Of a stretch of 64,000 nt of DNA, positions 12,152 to 24,957 are shown piece after piece. The stretch's first letter is position 1; the number at the start of each line of letters is the position of its first letter. The position numbers and the translations under genes are program-made. Source of the DNA: Primula veris (lineage: Eukaryota > Streptophyta > Magnoliopsida > Ericales > Primulaceae); assembly GCA_963682055.1 (NCBI GenBank), contig OY821750.1, forward strand, positions 29,210,402-29,274,401, written 5' to 3'. The notes under the pieces are model-generated. The model was not told the origin of the DNA, did not search any database, and saw nothing but the letters and a program-made list of their open reading frames with translations.

Positions 12152-14068
12152 TATATAATAGTATAATACGTATATGCGATTGAGATTTTGTAGTAGTAAT
12201 TAGCCTCATATTTTGTCAACTTGGTAATGCAAGTTGCATATATAAGATCATCCACGTGATATTCTTTACTGTAATCCTTCTATTTTAAGGTAAAAGCCAA
12301 GTTTTCCGGTTATATACAACCGCGTGTTGTGTTGTTATTGTCATCTTCAAAATCAATTTTTAAATTCAACCTGTATTTTACTAATTAGCTTAATTCATTG
12401 TTTATTAATGAAAATAATGAAACACTAAAAGCCACAAAAATTTTCAATAATATTTAATGACTGAACCCAATTATTTTCTTTTTTCATCCAACTTACCACC
12501 CGTTACCTGGAAATTATAGCCGATGAAATGGAATAATTCTAATCATTATTTTCCCAAGACAAAATTTCAAATCTCAAAAAATAAAAGTGAACGTGTAAAA
12601 TAAATTACTTGTTGTTTATAGCTTTTATTTTCTATGTGTTTGTTTTGTTTCTACCTTTTACAAAAATAAACTAGACAGTATGGTTAAATAAAATATTATG
12701 TCCACTATCTCGGACAAATTTTAAAAATTTGAAATTTAAATTTTTCTATCAATTTACAGATTCATTTGTTAATTTTTTTTTTTTGTCATTTATTTATCGA
12801 GTAATGCTAGACCCACAACTTACACACAACTCACACACTCCATACGGTAATAAAATACATATTTATCCCTCCAAATATATAAATAAAATTCTATACTTTG
12901 ATAAATCAAAATATAAATATTCAACATATTAAAAACTCAATCTACTAAAAATCCAAATAAAAATATATACTACAACCTTATTTGAGTCTACTCTAAATTT
13001 AAATATTAATTAAAAATAAAAAAAAATGTTAAATTTAAAAACTCATGCCACTAAAAACTCAAATAAAAATATAGTAGAAACATAGTTGAATCTACCCTAA
13101 ATTTAAATATTAATTAAAAATAAAAAAAAATGTTAAATTTAGTATTATTAACAATCAAAACCCTTGATGAGTTGGATATGCTATGTAATATGACACGTCA
13201 ACGGATGGATTTTTTGGATAGGAAAAATATGCGAGGAAAATCATTTTCCTATATAACTAGTGAATGTAATTTGCACATAAATCCGCCTTCCCTATCAACT
13301 TTCCTACTACAATTAAATATTAATTTTCATTTTTTTAAAATTTTCTCTCTTATTAGTATATAAGAGAAACCACTATACTAACCCTATTTGAGTTCTTTAC
13401 TTCATATTTTGAGCAACATAGCATTTTTTTTTTTAATCAAAATGTGTTATACATCAGTTTCCCTTAATATAACCTCAAATTATGCATGTGTTCAAATCTT
13501 ATTCAAAATAAAGGAACCAAAAGTGTTCCTTATAATTGACCTTTTATTATAATACAAACTCAATCAACATGAAATATAATAAAAAAGAGAGAAAATAATA
13601 TAAAATATAAATGAGCAACTTTATAAGAAAGTTGTAGTGTTCAGTAATATAAAGTGTTATTTAAAAGTGATAAAAATATAGTTTTTTTTTTTTTTGAATT
13701 TGAGGAAATCATAGAGGAAGCGGTAGTGGTTGCTCTCAATATTTGATTTATTAAACTCCGAGTAATTGTTTTGCTTTACCTTGACAAACAATTTGTTAAT
13801 AAAGGACAATAAAGAAATCCAGTTTTGTAGGTGAAACACAAACAATTCAGCTTATGTATAAATAAAGGTGATTAGTATTAAAAAGTTTCAGAAAAGGTAT
13901 GAAGGATAAAAGAAACTTACAAACAAATAATTTATAATCTATGTTTTATCATGGAGTAAATAGAAGTGGATGGGTGCAATTTGTGTGCTGGGACTTGGAG
14001 AAGATGTAGCAATTGTGAAATGAAATAATAAAGAAACTAGGTGTTATAAAATATAAATATTTCTATTA
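12152..14068. repeat. AT-rich intergenic DNA with a ~100-bp tandem duplication
   Basis: A block containing AAATATTAATTAAAAATA followed by a poly-A stretch and ATGTTAAATTTA occurs twice in tandem (about 12,990-13,045 and 13,095-13,140), with CACTAAAAACTCAAATAAAAA between. The rest shows no gene or element boundary that I can support. Confidence 0.45.
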
Positions 14069-14270
14069 TCTATACTAAAAGTTTATTTGCAGAACTCTTA
14101 TAAGTAAAAAGGCATTAGAACAAATAATTACAAAATACCCTTATGCACTTAATTACTTTTGTATTTGATTTGTTGATAAGAAATTATTATTTTTTCAAGG
14201 TTTTACATAAATCACATGTTGTACTGATTATACTCACACGCATCGCGTGAGCGTGTTCATCAGCTACTAG
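14069..14270 (+). mobile_element. Non-autonomous mini-Helitron (202 bp)
   Basis: It starts TCTATACTAAAAGTTTATT and ends CTACTAG. Near the 3' end is the hairpin CACACGCATCGCGTGAGCGTG, and insertion is between A (14068) and T (14271). TC at the start, a 3' hairpin followed by CTAG, and AT-target insertion are the Helitron hallmarks. No coding sequence. Confidence 0.75.
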
Positions 14271-14271
14271 T

Positions 14272-15395
14272 TATATATACAAGGTGAATTTTGATTTGTG
14301 TAAATTTAAAAGGATGGTTGAGTGGTAGCTCATGTACACGCTTAGAGCACTCACATGTGACTAGCTAAAGTGATAGTTTAGCTAAAAATAAACAAAATGG
14401 AGGAAAAAATAACATGTAACAGGTTGACTATAACTTTTAAAAGTTTAGATAAGATGATTTTACTAGCTATTTTCAGCATACATGTTATGTAAAAATTAAA
14501 AAGTGGGTTACCGGCTGCTTTTCTCTCACTTATTACACTACAGTTTCTCACAATTGCTTTTTAAGATTATTAAAAATAATATAATCTATACTAATAGAGA
14601 TCGTGATAGATAGGCTAAATAATTGTGTAAATGTAAAATGAATAGCTGAATCTAATAAAATGTAGTTTTGATGATAAATATAGAGATAATAATATTGATA
14701 CTGATGTGGTTGGTTTAATTCACCAAAATTATGAAATTTAAGGAAAATTGTGAAAATAGATGTAGCTTTTTACCAAATTAGTTAATGTTACATCACGTCT
14801 TTTTTTTGGTAAAACAAACTTATAAAGTTATATTCCAACTATATTGACCCTAAATGAGGTTGGTTAAAGTAATCACATCAATTCACTTATACTATTTCTT
14901 CTTTTAACATATTGTGAATTACATTTTTTAAGGTAATTATCTATTTTTTTAATTATGAATCTCGGGCTGACTTGATCCGGGCAAAATCATTTCTAGTTTT
15001 ATTATTATTAAGTTATGATTACTTTCTTTTTCTTATAACTTTATTTCTTGCTACATTAAATAATTAATGACTAATAAAACGTAAAATTTTATCTTAGCAT
15101 ACAGCAACATTTAAAGAAAAAAGGCCTCAATAATTGATATATATTTCACAAATGAAATCGAAATTAAAAAAAAAAAAAACAGACCAATTCCATAAAAGAG
15201 CATGCCTTGAAAGTACTTTTCATAATTTCCTTTTTTTAAAACCTTTTACCATTACCAGAAAATTAATTTCATCCTGACAGCTTTTTGAGCAAATACTCGT
15301 ATTTACATAAATACATTTCACACTGTCAAAGTAGCTTTTGACAAAATATTAATTCAAGTTGTTTAAACTATAGACCTATAGAGGGCCAAAAGTGT
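14272..15395. other. Intergenic, no recognised feature
   Basis: AT-rich DNA with no recognisable coding or RNA gene. A GAGCACTCACATGTG motif at about 14,344 resembles a GAGCAT-type TIR but I found no partner end. Confidence 0.35.
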
Positions 15396-15396
15396 T

Positions 15397-15645
15397 ACGG
15401 ACCATGTTTTCATTTAATTGTTTATTACAAAACTACGTATAATTTTAATCGGCTTATAACTTGTATCAAAATTGTCGAAATAATTTTTTTTTTTAAAATC
15501 TAATCATAAAATTTAACATTTGAACTATATGATTAACTTTTAAAAAAAATTATTCTAATAATATTAATATAAATTTTTAACCGATCAAAATTACACTTTA
15601 TTTCGTAACATATAATTAAATAATAACAGGAGTATAAATTTGTAA
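15397..15645. mobile_element. Degraded Stowaway-like MITE
   Basis: The order of motifs (CATTTAATTGTTTATTAC, AATTTTAATCGGCTTATAAC, TTGTATCAAAATTGTCG, TAATCATAAAATTTAACATT, CGATCAAAATTACAC) matches the well-preserved element at 29,444-29,678. The terminal CTCCGTTCC blocks have decayed, so boundaries are approximate. Confidence 0.55.
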
Positions 15646-17280
15646 AAAGTAGAGGGAGATTGATGTAGTTAAGGAGAGTTAAATTAATGTACGAATATAT
15701 GATTCTCCTTTTTACACGTTAAAGAGAATAACCCTTGTATGAGCTTGTTGAATTATCCATTTATTTTGTCGTTTACAGTTAAAAAAAGTTGGTCCAAGTT
15801 ACGCTGACAATATCTACCAAAATTTGCCGAATGAATTAATAAACTTGCAGAAATAGACAAAAAAACAACACGGTATGATTCTCCTAGATTTTCAGGTTTT
15901 TTTACAGCTATTTATATGCTGTGCTCACCGCGTTTTGCCACATCATTTAACAAAAATGAATAAATCAAGTAGATAATATAGAAATACGTAGGGCTGGGGA
16001 AATTAAATGTAAAAACCCCATTTATATATTTACTTTTTGTCTTAGAATCTTTATTTCATCATTTGACTGCAGATCACTATTATTTTCCTTTTTCTTGGAA
16101 TTATTACTACATTATCTGAGTAATAGCACAGTTTTTTTTTTTTTTTTTTTTTATAGAAAAAAGCTGATATAAAAAATAATACTCCTAGAATTATTTGGAG
16201 TAGGATATTTTTCGTCAGTTTTGGAACATACAAACACAATTCAAGATATTCCTAAAGTATAATTGGTGTAATATTATATTGTTTATTTTGTATGTTCCAC
16301 TTGATTTTTGGAACTCACTTATTTACAAGGAGCGGTTAAGTCAAAACCTAAAAGAGAAGAAAATGAAGAAAAAAAAAATGTTTAGTTTACTGTATTATCG
16401 GTATATATAACGATTTAGATACTGTACTATTAATTTTAATAATTGATATACTAATCTATGAAATTTGTCACATTTGAGCATTTATTGTTAAACAAAATTA
16501 TGAAATGACACTTACATTCTCTTATCTATCACGTGTTAAGTGCAATTATGTCGACATCCTTAAAAATGAGATCTCCAAATGTGAGATATATATATCGACT
16601 GTAATTTTATGCATTTATGTTGTTACTCTCTTAATTAAACAAAATTTCATATGTTATCTTAATTATTAAAAGTGCTAGTCTAACATCACCCACTCACAAG
16701 AAAATGAAAGAAAATTTAATATTGTTGTCATTTAGTCGGTTATAATACTAATCAAAAGTTTAAAATAAAATTAAGAATGTCTTGAGATTTGGGACATAAT
16801 TTAATAATAGGCAGTAGTAATCAAATGATCAAATGCTACATCCTCAATAAAAAAAACAGTAGGATTCATGAGTTTTAAGACACATGTATTAACTTGAATC
16901 TAACTATATTTAGTCAAACAAAACGCAATTAAAGGAAGATGCTATGGGTATCTTTTACTCCAAAGTCCAACCATTCTATAGCATAGTTATTTACATAATA
17001 TTACTACTATTACACTGTTAATTATGGTTATTTTAAAATATACCATATGTATTAAAAATAAGTCGGATCGTAAACGGAACTAGTGACAAGTTTTGCATCC
17101 CAACACTCATATCGATGATATAATTCAATTTTACTGACATAGTGGAATTTAACGATAAATTTTTACCGTCACATATCAATTTGATGTGGTGATATTCTGC
17201 GACTTCAAGTTTTTTATTCATGACCGGTAGTTATTTCGAAATATTATTTCTGAGTAGTTACTAAGTGAAACATTAATAAC
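15646..17280. other. Intergenic, no recognised feature
   Basis: AT-rich DNA with a poly-T tract at about 16,132-16,152. The 62-codon open frames are not convincing genes. Confidence 0.35.
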
Positions 17281-17465
17281 CCGGTATATAAAATAATATT
17301 TGATTTACTGAGAGTCAAAATATGTCATAAGCATGTCACTAATTTAAAAAATTGTCACAAATCTGTCACAAATTGACTAAACTGTCACAAAAACCGTCGC
17401 TAATAAGCTCGTAACAAAAAATACCGTCACTAATCCCGTCGCTATTTAGGTATTTTTTTGTAGTG
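17281..17465. mobile_element. CACTA-like MITE, family A (reverse copy)
   Basis: Read on the minus strand it starts CACTACAAAAAAATACCTAA and continues with GTGACGGTATTTTTTGTTAC, GAGCTTATTAGCGACGG and repeated GTGACAG motifs. It is collinear with 46,769-46,961 over nearly its whole length. The far end (CCGGTATATAAAATAATATT) has lost the CAC start, so its target duplication cannot be read. Confidence 0.7.
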
Positions 17466-19132
17466 GGTGCACTATAATTAAGTGTGTACCAACCAATATA
17501 ATTTTTGTAGTTTTAATTTTTTTATAGTGGGTGCACTATAATTAAGAGTGTATCAACCAATATAATTAAGAGTGCACTATAAAAGTCAATGATAATATGT
17601 CACACAACATAATTAATTTTATAGTAGTTATTTTTGAGTTTATTAATAATGGATGACGTATATTAAATTATAGTGCTATCTTACCAAAGTAGAACTATGT
17701 TAAAACGATAAAGTTAGATTTTTATTTTTTTTAAAAAAACACAGAAGGAATTTTAGATTTTGAGTTCAAAAATCATTACTATTGTTACTGAAATTGCGCC
17801 ATAAATTTCGTTTGGATATTTAGCAAAAATGAACCACCAAGACCAGTAGACCCACATTTATGAGTTTATTTTTTTATCAATGTAAAATGGGGTTGTATAC
17901 GGCTACACCGCTACAGCACACAGATATACTAGTATTAGAATATTAACTTAATGCTATTTATATATATGATACCTTGCATTGTTTTGTGTATCTAGACAAT
18001 TAATGCTTGCAACTATGTGTATACCGCCATAAATTTCTTGAACATTCCAATTTATAGTGGGAAACTAGACCATGTTCAGTTTCTTTCTGAATTTTATTAG
18101 ATCTAGTTTTTGTTTGAACAACCCAAATATATTGACAAAAAAAATTGTACCATTATATACCTAACAGTTTTTCCACGGAAAAATAAAAAATCAAATTAAG
18201 AGTTTTTACATGAATTTAGCATAGCAACTTTAACCATTTTATCAAACCTAACACATTTTATATCTTTTAAGAAACCGTTACGCAAAATTTCAAGTTACTT
18301 ATTAATTTACTTATAATAACTCTACATTATTTCCTTTATCTGTTTATTATCATTTAATAATCATAACAATATTCCAACTATAAGAATATGAACCCATGAT
18401 AGTTTATTATTATTATATTCATTTAGAGAATCATATACCATACTCATATATATTGAATTTTGTGTTTTCTGAAATTTAAAAAATTTTGTATATACGTAAC
18501 AATTTTTATACCATAATTTTTAAATTTTAAAAAAAAATATGTTTTGATTTATCTCATAAAGAACATGAGCATATGGATGTATTAAAATTGTGTACATTAA
18601 AGAAGAGGTAACACTTCATCAGAAAGGGGAAATGAAGTAAAGAGAGGTTACATGGGAGCATATGACTAAACAAACAAAAGAAACAAAAAGAAACAAGCAA
18701 GCAAAACCAAAACTAAATAGACATCAAATAAAACACACAAGATCCCTTTTCAAGCAAAAAGTTACAATATTTTAGAAATAAAACAAATAAAAACCCAAGG
18801 GAAAAAAACTAACACCTACCTCAAATTCCAAAATGAGAAAAACTTCAACAACAAAAAAAAAGTTTCCAAGAAGCATATTCCCTTTCATTTTCTGTGCACA
18901 AAACCTACCACTGATTGACCATACCAACAACAAAAAGAGGGGTTTATGGTTGCTTAGTTATCCATTGATAACTTCACTTATAAAGACAAATCATACTCGT
19001 CTATTTTTTATTTAACCGATTATAATTTACTAGTAAATCATATCCGTGAAATAAAAGGTCGAGAATATGATTTATAATTAAAACTCTTAAAACTAATGTA
19101 ACATTAGCAACCCGAAACCGGAACAAAAAATA
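17466..19132. other. Intergenic, downstream of the DREB gene
   Basis: It contains a short direct repeat, GTGGGTGCACTATAATTAAG, at 17,464 and again at 17,527, next to the CACTA-like element. No gene recognised. The purine-rich stretch at 18,600-18,850 has no coding signature. Confidence 0.4.
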
Positions 19133-19246
19133 CACTACAAAAGAGGCCGGAATGCAAACGGAAACCGTATCTGATATTTTCTTCGACGCTCTATTCGGGG
19201 ACGCCGAAATATTTTTCCCTTCCCGAATGGAACATTTTTTGTAGTG
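19133..19246. mobile_element. CACTA-like MITE just beyond the DREB stop codon
   Basis: It begins CACTACAAAAGAGGCCGG and ends CATTTTTTGTAGTG, with ATA duplicated on both sides (19,130-19,132 and 19,247-19,249). It is 114 bp and lies 22 bp downstream of the stop of the minus-strand DREB gene, so it probably forms part of that gene's 3' UTR or terminator region. Confidence 0.75.
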
Positions 19247-19268
19247 ATATAATAGGCACCCGTGTGTA

Positions 19269-19871
19269 CTAATAATGCTGCCACAAAGAGGTGTCGAAAC
19301 AACTTTGCTCAACTCCGAAACACTCGTAACCCCACCATTCCTCGTACGAGTATCCCTCCTCGTAGATTCCCGAGTCAACATACTCCCCCACTGACTCGTA
19401 ACTCCCCTCCAAACTAGGTAGCTCCACAATCTGGCTCAGCTCCTCTTCAGGAGGAACCAGGCCAACAACAGTTTCGTGACACTCCATGGCGGCGGCCGTT
19501 GCAGCCGCCGCCTGGACGTCACGCGGTGATGAACTCAGTGGGCGGGGAAGTACCCCGGCCAGATGAGGGAAGTTCAGAATGGCTGACTTCCCTTTCACAG
19601 AGATGGCGGCCACGTCGTGCGCCCTGGCCGCCATCTCAGGTGTGGCAAACGTCCCAAGCCAAATCCTTGACTTCTTTCTTGGCTCCCTTATCTCGGACAC
19701 CCATTTACCCCAAGCCCTCATTCGGACACCTCGATAAACCGGGTGCTTGTTGCTTTCCCTGGGCCGTTTAAGGCCCTTCTGGGCCGGGCCAGGCTCATCC
19801 TGGTCCGGTGTTTTTGGGCTGGTTGGTTCAGTTTGGGCCTTATCTGGGCTGGTTTGTTCGGGCCGAATCAT
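19269..19871 (-). CDS. AP2/ERF transcription factor, DREB A-4 type (ERF group III)
   Basis: An intact single-exon frame of 200 residues starting at ATG 19,871. Residues 45-102 form one AP2/ERF DNA-binding domain ([31 protein letters not shown]). Val58 and Glu63 occupy the two positions (V14/E19) that separate DREB-type from ERF-type domains and favour DRE/CRT (CCGAC) targets. A basic KRPRES segment before the domain could aid nuclear import. The tail is acidic and rich in E, Y and S, ending LWQHY, similar to the LWSY-like ends of DREB proteins, and likely activates transcription. Lack of introns and the length fit the A-4 (TINY/ERF034-like) group, which acts in abiotic stress and growth control. 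The gene is locally GC-rich and isolated, with no neighbour within 4 kb. The paralogue is not resolvable from sequence alone. Confidence 0.93.
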   Translation of the reverse strand: MIRPEQTSPDKAQTEPTSPKTPDQDEPGPAQKGLKRPRESNKHPVYRGVRMRAWGKWVSEIREPRKKSRIWLGTFATPEMAARAHDVAAISVKGKSAILNFPHLAGVLPRPLSSSPRDVQAAAATAAAMECHETVVGLVPPEEELSQIVELPSLEGSYESVGEYVDSGIYEEGYSYEEWWGYECFGVEQSCFDTSLWQHY

Positions 19872-19983
19872 TTTTTTTTAGGTACGTGAACGTGAACGTG
19901 CAAAAGTAAATGGAAATGCAGTGAGAGAGATGTGTATAGTAATATAATTGAGTAAAATGAGTTTTGAGATGGGCATTCTGGCT

Positions 19984-19995
19984 CTATATATATAG
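19984..19995 (-). promoter_or_regulatory. TATA box of the DREB gene
   Basis: On the minus strand the sequence reads CCTATATATATATAGAG, about 115 bp upstream of the ATG. Transcription would begin near 19,955-19,965, giving a 5' UTR of about 90 nt. Confidence 0.6.
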
Positions 19996-20056
19996 GCATT
20001 ATTGTTATATTTAATGACTAACAAGGCAGCGCACACATTCAGAGAGCTAGAAGATA

Positions 20057-20275
20057 CTTCCTCCCTCCATCCGTCCGTCCCAGTTTTTTTTTTTAATTTT
20101 GATCGGTAAATAACTTATATCTAAATTATTAAAATAATTTTTTTAAAATTAAATCATATAATTTAACATTTGAACGATATATGAAAATTTTAAAAAAATT
20201 TATTTCGACGATTTACTTATAGTTTAAATCCGGTCAAAATTACACGTTCTTTTGTATATTAATTGTAAAAGTGAG
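20057..20275. mobile_element. Stowaway-like MITE upstream of the DREB gene
   Basis: It begins CTTCCTCCCTCCATCCGTCC, a CTCCCTCCGT-type Stowaway terminus. The internal order (AATTTTGATCGGTAAATAAC, AAATCATATAATTTAACATT, CCGGTCAAAATTACACG) matches the elements at 29,444 and 15,397. The right terminus is decayed. It lies about 190 bp from the DREB ATG, just upstream of the core promoter. Confidence 0.55.
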
Positions 20276-21271
20276 ATAAACCTAATATTATTAAAGCTAA
20301 ATTATGGAGATTTTAGGGTAAAGTCAATGGTGACAGTGTAGTTACTATTTATGGATGTATAAGAGAAAATTATGTGAATGTAATTAGGACTACTTTTTGG
20401 TACATGTGGTTTATTTTCACATTAATAAAAATCATTTACACGTAAAGTTTATTACATTTTAGCATATGTAATCATCGTGTCACTATTCTGGATTAATAAT
20501 AGTATTTGAATTATAATGTGTCACAAATATGACATACTAATATCTTATTTGCTCAATTTAATTTGTTAGCTGGCCTTCGTTTACTTGTTCTATATGGATG
20601 CTAAACAAGATCCAAAACTTGACAATGAAGGTAAACATGAATCATTTTAATTTTTCATGAATTTAGTTGAATTATTATATATGTGTCAAACTCATGAGTA
20701 AGTCATGCAGGGGAAGCTAAGTGGGGACGATCGGATACCACGGCACCTCCCATAATTTTAGAAATCCCAAGTGACGCAATTTTTTTTTAGTACAATTTCT
20801 TTTTAGGTATAGATTTAACACCCCCATAAAAATATGTTACTTGTATATATATTTTGGCATCTCACATTTATATATTCTGGCTTCGCCCATGAAGTCATGA
20901 ATGTCATCTTATCAGATTGGCTTACTGTGTAACGAATTTAAATGTAATGCAACATTAATAGAAAAATCAAGAGTTAAATCGCAGTATTATAATTTATGAT
21001 ATGTACGTTTATGTCAAATATAGAAATAAAGTCGCCTTACTATGATTTGACCATTGAAGTGAAAAAACAAGTGACGATTTAGCTATCGGATTACGAAATT
21101 TAACGATTAAAATATTTATCTATCATAATTTTTACAATTAAGCTACGGTCGTTAATCGAAATAGATGCAAGTTAGTTTGAAGTTTCATTTTGGTCATATT
21201 GTTTATAATATGCCTAAATTTAATCCCGAATTTATTGAAATGTCTCATTTTAGTATAAATTAACACACACG

Positions 21272-21302
<31 letters not shown>

Positions 21303-24300
21303 AAATACGCATTATGTTATGCATATACATATACATATACTATTGCAAATAATACATTGCAGATTAACACTTTCTTTCTAATGTTTTTGTATACAAATAA
21401 ATTAAAAATACTTAAAAAATATTTTCGATATAAAAAGTGATTGATTTTTTTGAAAAAATAATAATTTTCTTGCCTTTTTTTCCACGAAATTATACAAATA
21501 ATGATGTGGCCTGAATTTATTTTTTGCCCAAATGTCATACTTCTAAAATTTAAGTTATTTTTGTTTTAAAGAAAGTGTTGTATTTTTCATTTTAAAAAAT
21601 GGATTTTAAGAAGAAAAAAACAAAGAAAAAATAGTCAAAAAATATGTTTTTATTTTAAATGAGATACTTAATATGTATGTATGGGACCAAATTAAGCTAT
21701 AAACCGGTTTGTTTTAGTCATATGATTTATTTTAGTATAAATATTGTAAAGTGTAACATTTCAAAAAAATATGATTAAATTTCTTTACAAGTTACAAAAA
21801 ATAGAACCAAAATGAGAAATGAAACTAACTTTTATCCAACTAATTTAATGAGAGTACTCAAATTAAAAACATTTTAATAGTTCAGTACGTAAATCGTTAA
21901 ATTTCATAATCTTATATCCAAATTATTAACATTAGGTATTACATTACATTCAATGTATTCTTTTTCCAGTATCGAAATACTGCTTAGGAATGTCATAGTC
22001 ATGTCAATAATTATATTTTAAATTAACTTTCATTAGGTGTATAAAGTGAGTGACGCAGAGTTGTTTGTTGGTGATTGTATGCCCCCAATAAAATGGTACC
22101 AATTGTTATTTCGATATTTTGTATTGTATTGTATTGTATTGTTTTGTATGGCTGAACTTTTAAGCTATCATTGTCACGCAGACGATGACTTGCAATACAC
22201 ATGACTAATTGCTAATTATAATTACATTCCATCTAATAATAATAACTATTTGAATTATTACAATAACTAGCTAGTTTGGATACAATTAGATTAATTTATG
22301 TATTCATTCTATCTTGCAAGGGGTATGAATAAGAGTACGAGATTACGAAAAAACAAGTTAAAATTTTTGTGTATGACACTGGGATGCTACATCAATAAAG
22401 AAATATTTCTTATTTATATATAATTATAATAAACTTTAGTAAATATTTGAAGTTTAAGTACGAATGTTTTCAATGAATGTTAATATAATATTTATAACCA
22501 TTATTTAAATAAAATAAAAAAATCCATTATACCTGCATTATTAAATATTCAAATTGTGTTATATAAATAAACTTTAATTATTCATTTTTTTGTGAAAATT
22601 ATAAAAATCAAATTTCTGTGTTTTACCTAAAAAATATCAAAGACGTAGCTTTCGCATACTATTGACGTATGCAAACCGTAACGAAGTGGTCAAAGACTAA
22701 AAAAATTAACGCTACTTAAAATGGCATATCGTAAACGTATGCATACCCGTAGTGGATACAACAGGGGAAAAAAACCCTGAAATATCTTTGCTAATTAGGA
22801 AGGACCTTAATCATCATATGTAAAATTTGATGAAGTAATGGTATCATGCTTATTTTATTAGAGCATGTTTAACTATGTGCATTTGACAATGTTAGCTTAT
22901 ATATATTGGGAAACGACTTGTAAGGTTTATGTGTAGGTTTAAAAGAGTTGTAGTTTTTATGTATAATAAGATGTAAAAAAATCTATAAATGAGGTAAACT
23001 TGAGAATTTATTTCATCCATTAATATAAATTAAATTAAAAAACGACATCAATAAAAAATCAAAATTATACAAAATTGAAGGATTTTGTGTAAATTACATG
23101 GACATGTCACTATAATTTGTAATTTGCCGAAAACGGAAACAATAGCAAGAGAGATGGTAACAACACAACAAAAGAAGAGGAAAAGGAGACAATCGCTCAG
23201 ACACAAATAGACTGAAATAGTCCACCTCCATATACATGGTCTGTCGTTCCGGTGATGTTCTGGCGGCCGCAACTTACTCGGTACGTAGACATGCGAAAGC
23301 TCTACATATATTTGGGAAAATGAATCATTTACTAGAAAATTTTGTATAGCACAACCGTGTTAATTTTCTTTGCGTCTGCGTCTATTCAACTCTTTTTTCT
23401 AAAATTATAGCAAGAAATTAAATAAGTATTGAGAAAACTCTAATTATTTTACCTAACACAACTTTATACAATATATCCATGTTGTATTTCTTAAAATATT
23501 GCAAAATTAATACTTTCACTTTTTCTTTACTAAACTGAGTTTAATTTTTCTATGTCGCTAAAATATACTTTGACAAATCTTAAATGTGTGGGTATATGAT
23601 CACATTACAGTTCGGCTTTCGTAATCATGAATTATTATAAAATTAATTGTGGAGAAAACACCAGCCACCGAAAACTGATTATAGTAACGCTTACCATTTT
23701 ATTTGTAAGTATATGTATAAATTTGTTAACCATACGTACGCATAGTGCATAAATGCCTACAACTATATCATAAATACTTTTCAATTTCCACATAATTTAC
23801 ACAACTACCACCCCTTTTTATCTGGGCCACGGAGCGAACATATGTATACACACGTATATTTATATGATCCACCAAAATATTTATAATGACCAAATAAAAT
23901 AAAACAAAATTAATTATCACTATCGTTTACCAAGTTAAAATAATACATGTAATATGTATTGACGTTCTTTTGAGTTTTGACTTTCCTCACTAAGCTAGAC
24001 ACTTGTAAAATTATAGGCATGTAGTATTACATAATGCATATGATCAACTACAATGTCGTTTCACAAGCTAGGAGAATTCTAAATATTTATTATACTTGGA
24101 GAATACTCGATTTTAGAGTTCAAATTTGTAGAAAACATGAGTAGCTAGCTAGCTTGCAAGATATAATTTTTATTTTTTTTGTGTTTGTAAAAAAAATTGG
24201 AGAATCAAAACAAATACTACTTATTTCTAAATTCTCATTGTTTATATGATTCATAATTATCATAAAATCCGTAACGATAAGAATGTATACTACAGGAATA

Positions 24301-24323
24301 TGAGGTTGCTAAGTTTAGTTACA
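20276..24323. other. Intergenic stretch between the DREB gene and the LTR element
   Basis: No gene recognised. It holds an (AT)n microsatellite at 21,272-21,299 and a decayed dispersed repeat at about 20,715-20,890 that includes CACCCCCATAAAAA and TTCTGGCTTCGCCCATG, related to about 4480-4680. The 23,048-23,272 minus frame is GC-richer but not a known protein. Confidence 0.4.
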
Positions 24324-24328
24324 TAAAT

Positions 24329-24877
24329 TGATAGAACATAAAAATTAAACCCGGATATATCTATTCGGGTACGAATCGACCCACCCATCATTGAGGGGTA
24401 TCCAATGCTTAAATAGGTTATCACTTGCATTTCTTTGAGAATAAGAGTGGATATTACTAAAAACCCAAGCCCACTTACCTAGAGACCCATGTCTGAAAAA
24501 TCCCATGAGATGGAGACATTTGTCAACATCCTAGGAGATATAATTGCATATAAATAGCCAAGTATCCCTCCTAAGAAAGGAGGAGAAATTCTATTCAAAA
24601 AATATAGAGAAAAGGAGAGAAAATAGAAAAACTTGTCAGAACTCACCCCACCAGGAAGCAGACCGAACAAGATACAAAACTGAACATCGAGATCGAAAAA
24701 AGACCAATATTATCACAGCAAGTTGTAATACCGAGCATAAGTATAAATAGAAAATTGTATTCCGAGCAATTATACCACCGAGCTTAATAAAGATTAAGAG
24801 TTCGTTATTTATCCTCTTTTCACACATTATTATTGTTGAAAAGCCTAACGCCACCGATCAAAGTTATGGTTTTATCA
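24329..24877 (+). repeat. 5' LTR
   Basis: A 549-bp LTR with TG...CA termini. TATAAATA at 24,549-24,556 is a likely core promoter and AATAAA at 24,786-24,791 a likely polyadenylation signal, giving the U3-R-U5 order. The 68-codon frame inside is also present in the 3' LTR but has no domain. Confidence 0.92.
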
Positions 24878-24879
24878 AA

Positions 24880-24896
24880 TGGCGCCGTCTCCGGGA
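24880..24896 (+). other. Primer-binding site, tRNA-Asp-like
   Basis: TGGCGCCGTCTCCGGGA lies 2 bp inside the 5' LTR. It is close to the TGGCGCCGTTGCCGGGGA site used by many plant Tat/Athila elements, complementary to the 3' end of tRNA-Asp. Confidence 0.75.
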
Positions 24897-24957
24897 ATCA
24901 CCTAGTTCCCAACTAGCTTCGAAACCGAACACCGACATTCTACCAGACGAGCAACAA

